The notes under the pieces are model-generated. The model did not search any database and had not been told where the DNA came from. It worked only from the letters and a program-made list of their open reading frames with translations. Both the position numbers and the translations under genes were made by a program. Shown one piece after another: positions 1-10,092 of a stretch of DNA of 60,000 bases. Source of the stretch: Owenia fusiformis (taxonomy: Eukaryota > Annelida > Polychaeta > Sabellida > Oweniidae); the NCBI GenBank assembly GCA_903813345.2, contig CAIIXF020000004.1:26787985-26847984 (forward strand). The letters run 5' to 3'. Every line of letters starts with the position of its first letter. Position 1 is the stretch's first letter.

Positions 1-364
1 ATCATTTGTAACTGGATTTACTAGTATTGGATTTATAATTGGATTTATACTTCGATTACATTCACAGAAATCATCATGTCTTACACGCCTACAAGGTAAA
101 TAAAGTTTATTGTTTATTGTTATAAAGTTTAGCTCATTTCTTTTGTTCAGTTATTTCAATCTCATCAATTAGTAAATTACTCCATCCATTTTAGCGATAC
201 AAAATCCTTTCATACACAAGACGAAGCCACAACATCATCTTTCCAGTGCCTTATTTTTAATTAACGGGGTTTCCGCTCGGCCCATTCTTTCCAGTATTTA
301 TTATTTTGACCATATTGATTTCATACTGGTGAAAAACATTTCATTTTAAATAACTCCCGCCACA
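1..364 (+). repeat. 5' LTR, 3' portion only
   Basis: Matches 7543-7906 with one visible difference (C versus G in the GGGGTTTC-GCTCGG stretch). It contains an AATAAA near position 102, a likely polyadenylation signal of the R/U5 region. It ends in CCACA at 364, after which the two LTR contexts diverge. Confidence 0.92.
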
Positions 365-390
365 CTGTTGGCTTAGCGTTGGGATTCGCA
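365..390 (+). other. candidate primer binding site
   Basis: Starts a few bases after the LTR end. From 369 it reads TGGCTTAGCG, and TGG is the complement of the CCA tail of a tRNA. I cannot name the priming tRNA: the reverse complement resembles a tRNA T-arm plus acceptor but appears one base short. Confidence 0.45.
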
Positions 391-844
391 AGATATTGAA
401 TGTTATATTGTTGTTTCTATTGTGAGATAATATTTTGCATTTTCTTGTGGTGTTAAAGGCTTGTATCTGTCTCGCAAAACTTGAGATAACTTCACGGTAA
501 CTTTGCAGTGCAAACTTGGGACTCACCATTTATAATTCGGGGGGATTTTTCCTCACTGATGTCATTTCATTGTTTTATTAACAGTGCCCAAGTGAACTTT
601 AGTAGTGTAAGTCGACCCAAATCGGATCTACATTGTTCATACTTGAGTACATGTATATGATAATACTCCTTAGCAATTGGTTTTCTACAGAATGCAGTAA
701 TAAAGGGTCCATGTTAATTCGGTGGTCGTAAATCTGTATTTGAGAAACTAGTTCTTTGAGAGTTGTGATATATTGCAATATTGTATTGGTTGCAGGCGCC
801 CGTAATTGTCCTGTATATTGTAATATTGTATTTTGTTTGTAGGT

Positions 845-1420
845 GCCCAGAATTTTATATTCTGAGCGGAGCCCATAAAGGGACAATATTATTTCATTTG
901 CCCAGAATCTATATTCTGCGCGGAGCTCCTTTGAGAGACATTTATATTAGTTGAGCAATATCGGAACTCAGCTTTGTATATTTATGCCCAGGTTCACGCC
1001 TGCGCGGAGCTCCATTGAGAGACATTATATTGGGTAATTATTAAAACTCAACCTTGTATTATTAGCCCAGGGTAACACCTGCGCGGAGCTCCTCTGTGAG
1101 ACGTTTAGTTGAGTAATTTCTGAACCCAATATTGTATATTTTAGCCCAGGAGCAATCCTGCGCGAAGCTCGGACTGGAAAATTTATTTACTGTTCGGAGC
1201 AATACTCATTGATAATATTAGCCCAGGAGCAATCCTGCGCGGAGCCCTAAAGGGACATTTATTGATTTGCATACCACATTGTGTTATTACAATATTGCCC
1301 AGGTTAATTCCTGCGCGGAGCTCTTTATGAGACATTTTTGAAAATATTGTGGGTACAACTATTTCTGTGAATTGCCCAGGTTTACTCCTGCGCGGAGCCT
1401 CTGAGAAGGACATATATTTT
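845..1420 (+). repeat. eight tandem ~78-bp repeats in the retroelement leader
   Basis: GCCCAGG or GCCCAG recurs at 845, 900, 986, 1065, 1144, 1221, 1297 and 1374 (spacings 55, 86, 79, 79, 77, 76, 77). Each unit continues into an ATCCTGCGCGGAGCTC-like stretch, so CAGG and CCTG can pair around a 6-base loop beside a GGAGCTCC-type palindrome. The following 40-50 bases are AT-rich and more variable. The array lies between the primer binding site and the Gag start, inside the transcribed leader. A role in packaging, dimerisation, translation or transcription is only inference. No long ORF crosses it on the sense strand. Confidence 0.85.
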
Positions 1421-1697
1421 ATCTTGATAGAGTTTGCTCTCAATGAAATTGAAATTGATGAAAATTTTTGATCACTATAGAGTAGTCAATGTGTTGAGTT
1501 GTCTGTGAAGTGAACAGTGAACAGGGAGGGGACAATGTAATGATGTGTTCATGGAGTCTCCACTGAAAGGGTGTACATTCAATTGTGCATTCCTTCCTCC
1601 GCTCTTATGGTGATCTTGAATTTTTGTTTGCAATTTTTGAGAGTTTGCTCATTCATGATAGAATCATAAACACAGAATAGAATCATTACTCATTAAT

Positions 1698-4600
1698 ATG
1701 GCATCTGACCGAGATTCTGATCAGATGGATTTAACACAATGTGCGGACAGCGCTCGCACGAGCCCAGATAATACTGTTTTTATAAAAGGGGATAATAAAG
1801 AAATAGATAATCCCTTGGCCTCAGATAACACTGTTGTGTGGCAGAATGAAATGCGCCTTGCTCCAGGGCCTGGTGCTATTTCGAAAAATTTAGAATCTGC
1901 CAGAGTGCCAAAAAGTACAGGCTATTGGTCACGGGAGAATGATTCATTGTTCAGTCCCGTAAATGAGCACTCCAATGAGGAAATAAAGCCTGCTCCTCGA
2001 ACATCCACAGCGATGCGTTCCTCAGAAGCTGAAAATGCTAAATCAATGAGTGAACAAATTGGCTATTTGTGGAGTAATATTGAGCTCATAAACCATAAAT
2101 TTGATAAAATTGATACCAAGTTGGATGTGAGTGCTCTTGAGAGAAATGTTTCCATGGCAGTGACTCAAGCGTTGGTCCCTGTTCTGAAAACAGGTGTTAC
2201 TTCAGCAGTTGCTGATGCAATGGCGCCAGTAATAGAAATGAGTCAAAATCAAAATTTAGCCATGCAAGAGCAAATGAATGCAAGTCTCTCCCAACAGAAA
2301 TCTGAATTGCTCCAACTGATAAAAAATAAGTCTGTAAGGGAAGAGCAAACTTCACATGAAGTGAAGTTATCAAATATGCATGATAATGAAAAATCTCATG
2401 TGGAGCAACGAAGAGGAGTTTCTAAGAGGAAAGAGTGCGCTCTTTCTCCTCCTCCTCCTCCTCCTCCTCCTCGGCCATATGCTCTAAAAAGACAGAGCGC
2501 ATTTTATCAGCCTCATTCTCATAGAGAAAATGAGTTGCTTGCTCCTGAGCAAAAAGTACCTGCTAGTGTATACGCTCAGCCAGGTGAGAGAAATGTTATG
2601 TTTGCTCCTCCTAATACGCCAACTTCTGAGCGAAGTGAATTGTATAGGAGTGGAGTTCAGAGTAGCTCAGACTCTGGAGCAAGCAGAAGTGCTGCTCATG
2701 AGGAGTACACTCCTCCTCTTACTATGGATAATGAGCATTCTCTCAATAATCAAGGAGTCCAGAGTAGCTCAGATTCTGGAGCAAGCCGGAGTGTTGCTCA
2801 TGAGAAGTACACTCCTCCTCTTGCAATGAAAAATGAGCATTACAATGAGCAACATTATGAGCAAGATGAGCGCTCCAGTAGATATTTTGAAAATGTTCAT
2901 GATTTAACTCATTCTCTCCAAAATGCTCAAGGAGAAAAGAGAAGCTCTTCTTTTATGAATGAGCGTAAAAAGAAACATGAGCAAGATAATGATGAATTTA
3001 CCTCATATAACTCTCAAAGAGAGGCCTATGGCTCCTCTTATATGATGAACGCATTTAGAGATGTTACTCAAACACTCTCAGATGTGGTAAAATCTGTATC
3101 ATCCAGGCAAAATAATGATAAGGCTGTGAAAATCAGACCTGATAAATATGAGGGTACATCCCCATGGCTAGATTATGTGAGACACTTTGAAGTGTGCTCC
3201 TCCTCCAATAGATGGAGTGATATTGAAAAACGAGATTTTCTAGCTTCTAGCTTACGTGGCCAAGCTCAACAAATCTTGAATGAGGTTGAATTAGAGTACA
3301 CCTATCAAGATTTGGTTAATGCATTGAGTAAACGATTTGGCCCTGAGGGTAAAGCAAAATTGTACGAGGCTCAACTTAATAATCGCCAACAAAGACCTCG
3401 TGAGCCTATGCAAAAACTGGCACAAGATATAAGAAGGCTTACAGCCTTAGCCTACCCTGAAATGACACGAGAGGCCCAAGATAGGTTGGCTCGCGCTCGG
3501 TTCCAGCATGCCTTACTGGATGATCAAATCCGAGACGCAATTAATTTAGGGGAGCCAGAGACTCTAGATAGAGCAGTTGTAATTGCTCTAAAACAAGAGT
3601 CGTATCTCGAGTCAGAGAGAATCAGGAAGGGTCAAAAACCTAGGCTCCAGACAGATAAAATATCTGCAATTGATGAAAGGCTCGAATCTGATGATTCAGC
3701 TGAAATAAATGCTCTAGATGAGACTGATAAGTTAGAGCAAATGATGACTAAATTATTGGCAGCTCAGGAGAAAATGTTGGCTGAATTTTTAAAGAAAATG
3801 CCAACGAGAAAACCCAGAGCTGAAGTGACCTGTTTCCATTGTGGAAAGAAAGGGCACTTTAATTTTGAATGCCATTTTCGAGAGGACAATCGAGGAAAGA
3901 AAACGAACTCCTCTGAAATTGCTCCTATTAGCTTTGTAGAGTCAGAAACTCCTAATGAAATAAAGCGCATAGTCACAAAAGCTGAGGTGTGTGGTCACCC
4001 AGTGGAGTTTTTAGTTGATACGGGTGCTGTCAGAACTATGATAGATATTGATGAGTACCTAAATATACCAATGAAAAATAGACCAAGTCTGTGCAAGTCA
4101 AAATGCGCATTTAGACAGGCTGATGGCTCCTCACTTCGTGTCCATGGAGAAATTGATTGCTCCATTGATATTGATGGCACAGTGTTTAATGCGCCTGTTA
4201 TAGTGGCTAGCTTAAGAGCCACAGCCATACTTGGTTCAGACTGTATGTCTAAGCAGGGATTTAATATAAACTACCCCGCTCGAAAATTGGCAATCAAGCC
4301 ATCCTCTGATTGCCATGGAGATGTACTGAATAAAGTTACACCCCGAGTTTGTGTGGTAGGTGAGGACAGAAAATCCTTGCACAACTCTGATGTTCTCTAC
4401 AACGAGAGGGAGGTAGATATCCCAATGGTAGAGGAGAGTGATGACTCGGATGAGTCTATGGATATTAATGACTATATAAAATACCATTCACGAAAAATGA
4501 TGGTTGCCTCCTCTTGTGAAGACGAGAGTGAGAGCATGAGTACAGAGCAAAATATAAATGAAAACAGGAGTTCCTCCTCCTCAACCTCCTCCTTTGAGAA

Positions 4601-5252
4601 AAGAGAGGCTATTGTGAGGTTATTGAGGTTAGAATCGCATGTGCAAAAACCAGTGTCTGAAAATAATCAGAATGAGCCTAATGAGCCACAGTTATCAGAG
4701 CTGGTAACAAATGATATACAATTGCAATCCTCAATGCTCCCTAAAGTGAAAAATCCTCCTCCTCCTCCTAAGGTAGAGGACACTCCTCCAGAGTGTGAAA
4801 GGAGCATGAAAAAAGTTGACTCAAGAAAGTCAAAACGAATTAAAAGAACACCTAAACATTTTGAGGATTTTATTTGTGGTGTTCAAGATGATGTGGATGC
4901 TCAAAGTTCATCCTCTTCCTCATCATCATCTGAATTGCCATGTTTTATTTCCAGGGGTCATGGTATTTATTTCCAGGGCTCTGATATTGAGCGTAGGTGC
5001 CACAAATGCCATATATGTCATAAAACATTTTCCACCAAATATAATCTGACACGTCATTTCCAAATGTCACATTTGTCAGACGCTCCTAAAAGGAAGGTTA
5101 CAAAACGACACAAGAAGAGACCAAGTAAAGAGACTCTAGAGGAGCCAACAGACTTAGTGAAACCAAAAACTGCCAAAAATAAATCAAGTGTTTCGTGTGA
5201 TACAGACAATGAGGATGAGACTGTAATCGAAAAGAGAGAACAAGAGATCTAA
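1698..5252 (+). CDS. Gag-protease polyprotein with C-terminal C2H2 zinc finger
   Basis: Intact 1184-residue ORF. In order: an acidic N terminus; a probable coiled coil at about residues 118-210; a proline run near 250-260; a 34-residue tandem duplication starting GVQSSSDSGASRS near 319 and 353; a retrotransposon Gag/capsid-like domain at about 476-640; a CCHC zinc knuckle (CFHCGKKGHFNFEC, from 712); and an aspartic protease with the active-site DTG at 774-776 and an ILGSD motif near 840. A serine/acid-rich tail follows, then one classical C2H2 finger (C-x2-C-x12-H-x4-H, from 1104) in a basic stretch. Gag would build the particle and package RNA, and the protease would process it. A C2H2 finger at the C terminus of Gag-protease is unusual and may mediate nucleic-acid targeting (inference). 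The start is the first ATG of the frame after the leader repeats. The ORF ends at TAA with no pol following. Confidence 0.88.
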   Translation: MASDRDSDQMDLTQCADSARTSPDNTVFIKGDNKEIDNPLASDNTVVWQNEMRLAPGPGAISKNLESARVPKSTGYWSRENDSLFSPVNEHSNEEIKPAPRTSTAMRSSEAENAKSMSEQIGYLWSNIELINHKFDKIDTKLDVSALERNVSMAVTQALVPVLKTGVTSAVADAMAPVIEMSQNQNLAMQEQMNASLSQQKSELLQLIKNKSVREEQTSHEVKLSNMHDNEKSHVEQRRGVSKRKECALSPPPPPPPPRPYALKRQSAFYQPHSHRENELLAPEQKVPASVYAQPGERNVMFAPPNTPTSERSELYRSGVQSSSDSGASRSAAHEEYTPPLTMDNEHSLNNQGVQSSSDSGASRSVAHEKYTPPLAMKNEHYNEQHYEQDERSSRYFENVHDLTHSLQNAQGEKRSSSFMNERKKKHEQDNDEFTSYNSQREAYGSSYMMNAFRDVTQTLSDVVKSVSSRQNNDKAVKIRPDKYEGTSPWLDYVRHFEVCSSSNRWSDIEKRDFLASSLRGQAQQILNEVELEYTYQDLVNALSKRFGPEGKAKLYEAQLNNRQQRPREPMQKLAQDIRRLTALAYPEMTREAQDRLARARFQHALLDDQIRDAINLGEPETLDRAVVIALKQESYLESERIRKGQKPRLQTDKISAIDERLESDDSAEINALDETDKLEQMMTKLLAAQEKMLAEFLKKMPTRKPRAEVTCFHCGKKGHFNFECHFREDNRGKKTNSSEIAPISFVESETPNEIKRIVTKAEVCGHPVEFLVDTGAVRTMIDIDEYLNIPMKNRPSLCKSKCAFRQADGSSLRVHGEIDCSIDIDGTVFNAPVIVASLRATAILGSDCMSKQGFNINYPARKLAIKPSSDCHGDVLNKVTPRVCVVGEDRKSLHNSDVLYNEREVDIPMVEESDDSDESMDINDYIKYHSRKMMVASSCEDESESMSTEQNINENRSSSSSTSSFEKREAIVRLLRLESHVQKPVSENNQNEPNEPQLSELVTNDIQLQSSMLPKVKNPPPPPKVEDTPPECERSMKKVDSRKSKRIKRTPKHFEDFICGVQDDVDAQSSSSSSSSSELPCFISRGHGIYFQGSDIERRCHKCHICHKTFSTKYNLTRHFQMSHLSDAPKRKVTKRHKKRPSKETLEEPTDLVKPKTAKNKSSVSCDTDNEDETVIEKREQEI

Positions 5253-5496
5253 TGTTGTGTATGATTCTGATAGTGACAATGACACTGTATCTAAAAAAGA
5301 CCATAAAGTCCCATTGGGAAAAACATCAAACCATGACAAGGATATAAACAATGACATATATGAGGATGTATCTGCTCCAGAGAAGGAGTTAGGTGAGAAC
5401 AATATGGATAATATGTATGAACTGGTCCAGAGACTTTATATTACCGCCAGTCAACCGGAAGTGAAGGAGCAACTGCAGAAGATTAAGTTGGCGTAA
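5230..5496 (+). CDS. +1-frame open continuation of the Gag polyprotein
   Basis: Directly behind the Gag stop (5250-5252), the next frame is open from 5230 to a TAA at 5494-5496, about 88 codons, with no ATG near its start. Its product is rich in Asp, Ser, Lys and Glu (for example YDSDSDNDTVSKKD), the same composition as the end of Gag. The two frames overlap for about 20 bases. Either the element uses a +1 frameshift to add this tail, or a recent one-base indel broke a longer Gag. The sequence alone cannot decide. Confidence 0.4.
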   Translation, partial: KRENKRSNVVYDSDSDNDTVSKKDHKVPLGKTSNHDKDINNDIYEDVSAPEKELGENNMDNMYELVQRLYITASQPEVKEQLQKIKLA

Positions 5497-6991
5497 TGAT
5501 AAACATTTGGTGTTTTTGATGTATTCTCATGAGAAAAAGTAGATTTCTCATTTTGTTGACATAATTTGAACATTTATACTGTATTTTGGAGTACTTTATG
5601 ATTTGTCACTCTTTTATCCTGCTTGTGAGAACTTTTTCATAAACTTTTTCTCTAATGAGAATACATTTTAAATATGAGGAAGTTTAAAAGAGAACATTTG
5701 AGCAGTTATTGAGTGATGATCGTTTGCCATTTTATATTTATCTTCTTAAAGTAAGTTGTTCTGGAGAGTTTGGAGGATGCTCATTAGTAGATTGAGGAGG
5801 AGCATTCTATTATGATGTTTTGATATGAAACTTTTACTTGCTCTTGAGAAATTTTTAGTTATTTTCCTAGATTATGAGTTTTCTCCTCATTCTCCTCAAT
5901 TGTATTTTTGGAGTGGTTTGAGTAGAAAATGAGAAAAATATTTTCATTCATTTACTTTTGATGATTTGTTGCTTATTACTTTGTGAGCATGTATTTTTCA
6001 TAAGTTTTTGGAAAATGCTCATGAGCATATTTGATAAAAGCATTTGGATTGTAACAATTTACCTTCTCCTCTTGATATTAGGAGTAAAACTTCTCATTCT
6101 CCTCATTTTGAGAAAATATTTTCCTCAATTATATTTTGGAGTTATTTTAGTTTTGGAGAATACTCACAAGTATAGATGACGAGGAGAATTTTCATTGAAA
6201 CATTTTTATATGAAACTTACCTGCTCCTCATTTTCCTCATTAATTTATATTTGGAGTAGTTTAAGAGGAAAATGAAACAAAACATTTTCCTCATTTATAT
6301 TTTGGAGTTATTTTAGTTTGGAGCATACTCAATGAGTAAGAAAGATAATTAATGTTCCATTGTTGTAATGAAAGATAACTCTGTTCATGGAACTGAAGAG
6401 TAACTTTTACATGTGCCTCATATAACTGAAGTTTTGTTGAGAAGTTTTCACACTTAGAGTAATGTGTTTTTATCTGCTCATTTTGGAGAAAATATTTTCC
6501 TCATAATGTGTTCATGAAAAATGATAAAATATGAGAAAATTATTTTCCTCTTGAGCTCATTTTAGTTAATAGTATTCTATGTAAGAGTGTAAGCCATGAT
6601 GGCTTCAGTAAATATTTGTATTTGTTTAAGGAGAACAGTTTTGGTAAAATCTTTGTGTTCTCCAGAGTATAAGGTGGGCTCAGCTCAATGAGCAACTACC
6701 TTGTAACATAATATTTTCAGAGTTTCTCCTTTTTGTCTTATCTACTCATCGTAGCTTAACTTGAGTAAATTTTGGAAAACTTCTGAAATAGTTATATTGA
6801 GATTAAAGTAAAGGATAATCTGCTCTTTGCTCATTTGTAAAACTTAAGATATTTTTGCTCTTGAGGAAAACTTGTATAGCTGAGTTAAGAGTTACTCATT
6901 TTTGCAAATTGATAAAAATTGTTTTCCGCCTGCTCCTCTTTGTGTAACCATGCATGTATGAGGACATACATATTTCTTAAGTTGGGGGATG
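5497..6991 (+). other. non-coding 3' interior of the retroelement and polypurine tract
   Basis: About 1.5 kb with no long ORF and no pol motif. It is built of GAG/CTC-rich words. A near-palindrome of the type GAGAAAATATTTTCCTC recurs near 5931, 6109, 6487 and 6533, with related ATTTTCCTCATT forms elsewhere (for example near 6283). The last bases before the LTR (about 6979-6991) contain GTTGGGGGATG, the likely polypurine tract for plus-strand priming. Confidence 0.6.
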
Positions 6992-7906
6992 TGTAGCGGG
7001 AGCACAATTTTTATATTTATTTATTTTCATTAATTAATTTCAGTTCTTATTTACTCATGTTCTTTCTCATTAAATATAGAGAAGAGTATTTGTCCATAAA
7101 TTATAATAATTATTTCTTAAATTAAGGGTGAATTGAGCTTTTAAACGGTGTATTAAACTTTGAATTTGATCTCATACTTTAGGAGATATTGTAATTTAAA
7201 AAGAGTGATTTTCAGTCAAGTTTTATATTTCTGACGGCATTTTGTCGACACTTTTTCAAACTTTCTCACATAGTAATTTGATTGACAGGCTAGCGCTAGG
7301 TTTATTAGTCTTTGATGTGACAGATATTTTGACAATGTAGCGAGCAATTAAACCCGTTGTTATGGTAGCCTTTCCATATATGGAAAGTTATGTTCCGTTA
7401 TTTTAATGTTCTCACAATCGTTCTCCGGGACGATCAGTCTCAAGTTTGTATCTGAAAGTGATAATACGTATACGAATATTTCGGCATCTGATCAAGTTTT
7501 ACATAAGATTTTGGATTAAAAAGGCTTTGGATTATAATTACGATCATTTGTAACTGGATTTACTAGTATTGGATTTATAATTGGATTTATACTTCGATTA
7601 CATTCACAGAAATCATCATGTCTTACACGCCTACAAGGTAAATAAAGTTTATTGTTTATTGTTATAAAGTTTAGCTCATTTCTTTTGTTCAGTTATTTCA
7701 ATCTCATCAATTAGTAAATTACTCCATCCATTTTAGCGATACAAAATCCTTTCATACACAAGACGAAGCCACAACATCATCTTTCCAGTGCCTTATTTTT
7801 AATTAACGGGGTTTCGGCTCGGCCCATTCTTTCCAGTATTTATTATTTTGACCATATTGATTTCATACTGGTGAAAAACATTTCATTTTAAATAACTCCC
7901 GCCACA
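6992..7906 (+). repeat. 3' LTR, complete (915 bp)
   Basis: Starts TGTAGCGGGAG and ends CTCCCGCCACA. The last 364 bases match the window's first 364. AATAAA lies near 7644. The right flank begins ATATCAATTTAAC, which recurs inside the SDR units at 27267 and 32390 behind GCAAAA, so the element inserted into a copy of that unit at or next to ATAT(C). Confidence 0.93.
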
Positions 7907-8318
7907 ATATCAATTTAACTTTTTGAAAAACCATTGTTAAGAACTGCTTCTCGTCACCTTTTTATTATCTCATTTTTCCATGAGTCAGAAGTTTCTACCC
8001 TATGTCATTAGCTTTAGAGTGTTTTCTTTTTCCAGTGTTAATGAATTCGGACATTTATTTGCATTTTTAATCTCAAATATACAATTATGGTGAAGGTACT
8101 TATATATACTAGTACATATTATGTATTCAACTTATCATATTGACTTATACATATGTAGCAATAAAAGCACTTAAAAAATAAATGTAGAAATACAATAAGC
8201 TTGTCATGTTCATCATTCTTCAAAAGAGACTTCTACCGTCTTAAATTGCAAAAATAAATGTTATTTTATCATCTGATGTTGTATGAATGGACATGTGGTT
8301 TTATAGAGATGCTAATTC

Positions 8319-8357
8319 CTCGATGTCTCGCTGAAAACGAGACTTCGACGAGAAGTT
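8319..8357 (+). repeat. conserved stem-loop, four copies
   Basis: An inner stem GTCTCG/CGAGAC encloses a CTGAAAA loop, with an outer CTCG/CGAG pair. The same sequence occurs at about 17475, 27675 and 33014 in the other units, with no change that I see in the stem. Confidence 0.55.
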
Positions 8358-8612
8358 GTTATAAGGTTATAGAAGTAAGAGTAATTGAGAAAAATATCTA
8401 TTGGAGCTTACAATAAAAATTTGTCATTTGCACAACAAAAAAGGAACGCGCCCGCCGGTCGTTAATTATCTTGTATAACAAAAAGACATCTTTATCAAGT
8501 GTCTTTAATTGCTGATATATGTAAATGCGATCTTTTGAAAACAAGTCCGACACTTTCAATAACCTCTCGAGGGGGATTCCGATCTCTGGGTTTTTGACAA
8601 GTCAAACATATA

Positions 8613-8880
8613 ATTTTATCAGGGGCGGATCTGGGAACCAACAAGGGGGGGGGGGCAAATTTCAGGTCAGAGAAAAAATCTGAAAAAATGTGGGCCCCTA
8701 AAACCAAAATGTGGGCCAAAATTTTGGAATTACGAGGCCCATTTTCTTCAAAATTTGGCCTGAAATTACAAAATAAGGCCTTACAAGGCTCAGTTATGAC
8801 CAAAAAGGCCCACTTTTTGGGGCCTTAAGCCTTTTTTGCCCAAAATATTATTGGGACCAATTTTTTTCTGGGCCCACCCA
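8613..8880. repeat. inserted block shared by units 1 and 3
   Basis: Begins AGGGGCGGATCTGGGAACC, contains a poly-G run and then many GGCC/GGGCCC words. It matches 27967-28210 and is absent at the matching point of units 2 and 4, so it entered before units 1 and 3 separated or was copied between them. The class is unknown and no clear terminal repeats were seen. Confidence 0.5.
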
Positions 8881-9837
8881 ATTTCAATAAGAAAGCCGAT
8901 AGATCCAAGTTTTGTGGGTGAAAGTGCTATTGGGAAAGTCTTAACATAGCGCTCTAATGTCATGCTCCTCAAGCACAAGTTTCAATGTATCACTTTAAGT
9001 TTAGTTTATTGATGGCAGATGAGTTTATTGATGGCAGATGGTCAGGCTGTTCATTTTGCAGTTCATTTACAACCCTTCTTTAATCAGATGTGATATATGA
9101 TGGTACGTTATGTAACGTACTAACTAGTATTTATCATTTTGTTATTAGAAACTGAGAACCTGCTACCAAAATTCCTTCCAGAATTTTACAATCACATATA
9201 AAATTTCAAACGTGCGATACAGCTTTGATTTGGTACTTTCGCCTAATTACAATTTTGACAGTGAAGAAGAGAGCGAATACTAGTGTGATGTTCTAGTATC
9301 TGGTCTGCCTACCTTAAGGTTAATTATATATGCACATACTGTTAAAAGGCGCACGAGGCCATTACTTCCGGTCAATAAAGTCATGTAAATTGTATCTGGA
9401 TCTTTAGTTTTTATTTATGAGTATTGGAGCTGTACATTAAAATCATATAACTAGAACTAACTTAATGTCACATTTCTTGATGAAAAAAGGCATTCGTCGC
9501 CGCGTGATCCTTTGAATTACAATCGATATATTGGTAGTAGACCATCACTGTTATGGGAAATCCTCCATATATTACTTATATTATTTGTCAGGTTACGCAG
9601 CTTCCATCCAAAATAAAAAATATGTATTTTTAAAATAAATTATTTGTCTAGTTTTCGTTAAACAAATATCCTGAGACACATACATGTAGGGCCTGTAGAA
9701 AACACTAAACAGAAAAATAAAAAAATATTCATACCTCCAAATCTGCTTTATTGGTCAGATAATGCACCAAATCATACTGGTTGTTCAAAATAAAAATTTA
9801 AGGGGACGGAGTGCCTTATCTCGCGAGAATAAAGCAA

Positions 9838-10092
9838 ATCACGCAAAGGCGCGCATGCGCACAACGGTACCCGGAAAAATGGCTCAGTTTGTGAATTTAC
9901 CACTGAAAATTTTTTCGACCAATCAAATAGCTTGAAATTTACCAAACCATTTCGTCCAGTGTTTCACAACCTGAAGTAGGTCATGACACATGCGCAGTAG
10001 AAATTGTCAATTTACTGAGCGGACCTTTCAATGGCCTGGAGAAATTTTACTCACGAGAATTGATGATTACTGAACACATATAGGCATAAGAG
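9838..10092 (+). promoter_or_regulatory. candidate promoter / 5' leader region, SDR copy 1
   Basis: Contains a perfect palindromic NRF-1-type site GCGCATGCGC at 9851-9860, an inverted CCAAT (ACCAATCAAAT) near 9919 and a donor-like GAG|GTGAGC near 10091. The same layout appears at 29715-29970. A leader exon spliced to the acceptor-like AAAACAG just before the SDR ATG is possible. Evidence is motif-level only. Confidence 0.3.

Larger units (their letters stand above)
1..7906 (+). mobile_element. LTR retrotransposon, Gag-protease only, no pol (5' end off window)
   Basis: The first 364 bases recur at 7543-7906 with a single mismatch that I can see, so they are the two LTR ends of one recently inserted element. 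The LTR starts TGTAGCGGGAG (6992) and ends CTCCCGCCACA (7906), a near-perfect terminal inverted repeat. A G-rich purine tract lies directly before the 3' LTR and a TGG-starting primer-binding-site candidate lies just after the 5' LTR. The interior (365-6991) has one long Gag-protease-zinc-finger ORF and no recognisable reverse transcriptase, RNase H or integrase in any frame. The Gag, CCHC knuckle and DTG protease arrangement is Ty3/Gypsy-like. It therefore looks like a non-autonomous element dependent on a partner for reverse transcription and integration. The 5' target duplication is outside the window. Confidence 0.9.

Noticed and set aside
599-1443. Minus-strand frames in the retroelement leader
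   Set aside because: They cross the 78-bp repeats and have no family similarity or start context.
8495-8803. 102-codon minus-strand frame and its counterpart at 27903-28205
   Set aside because: Within the inserted GGGCGGATCTGGG block; the two copies diverge by frameshifts and low-complexity GGCC words.
9889-9942. Small upstream coding exon starting ATGGCTCAGTTTGTG
   Set aside because: It reaches a stop after 18 codons and shows no link to a gene; it is conserved only within the duplicated unit.
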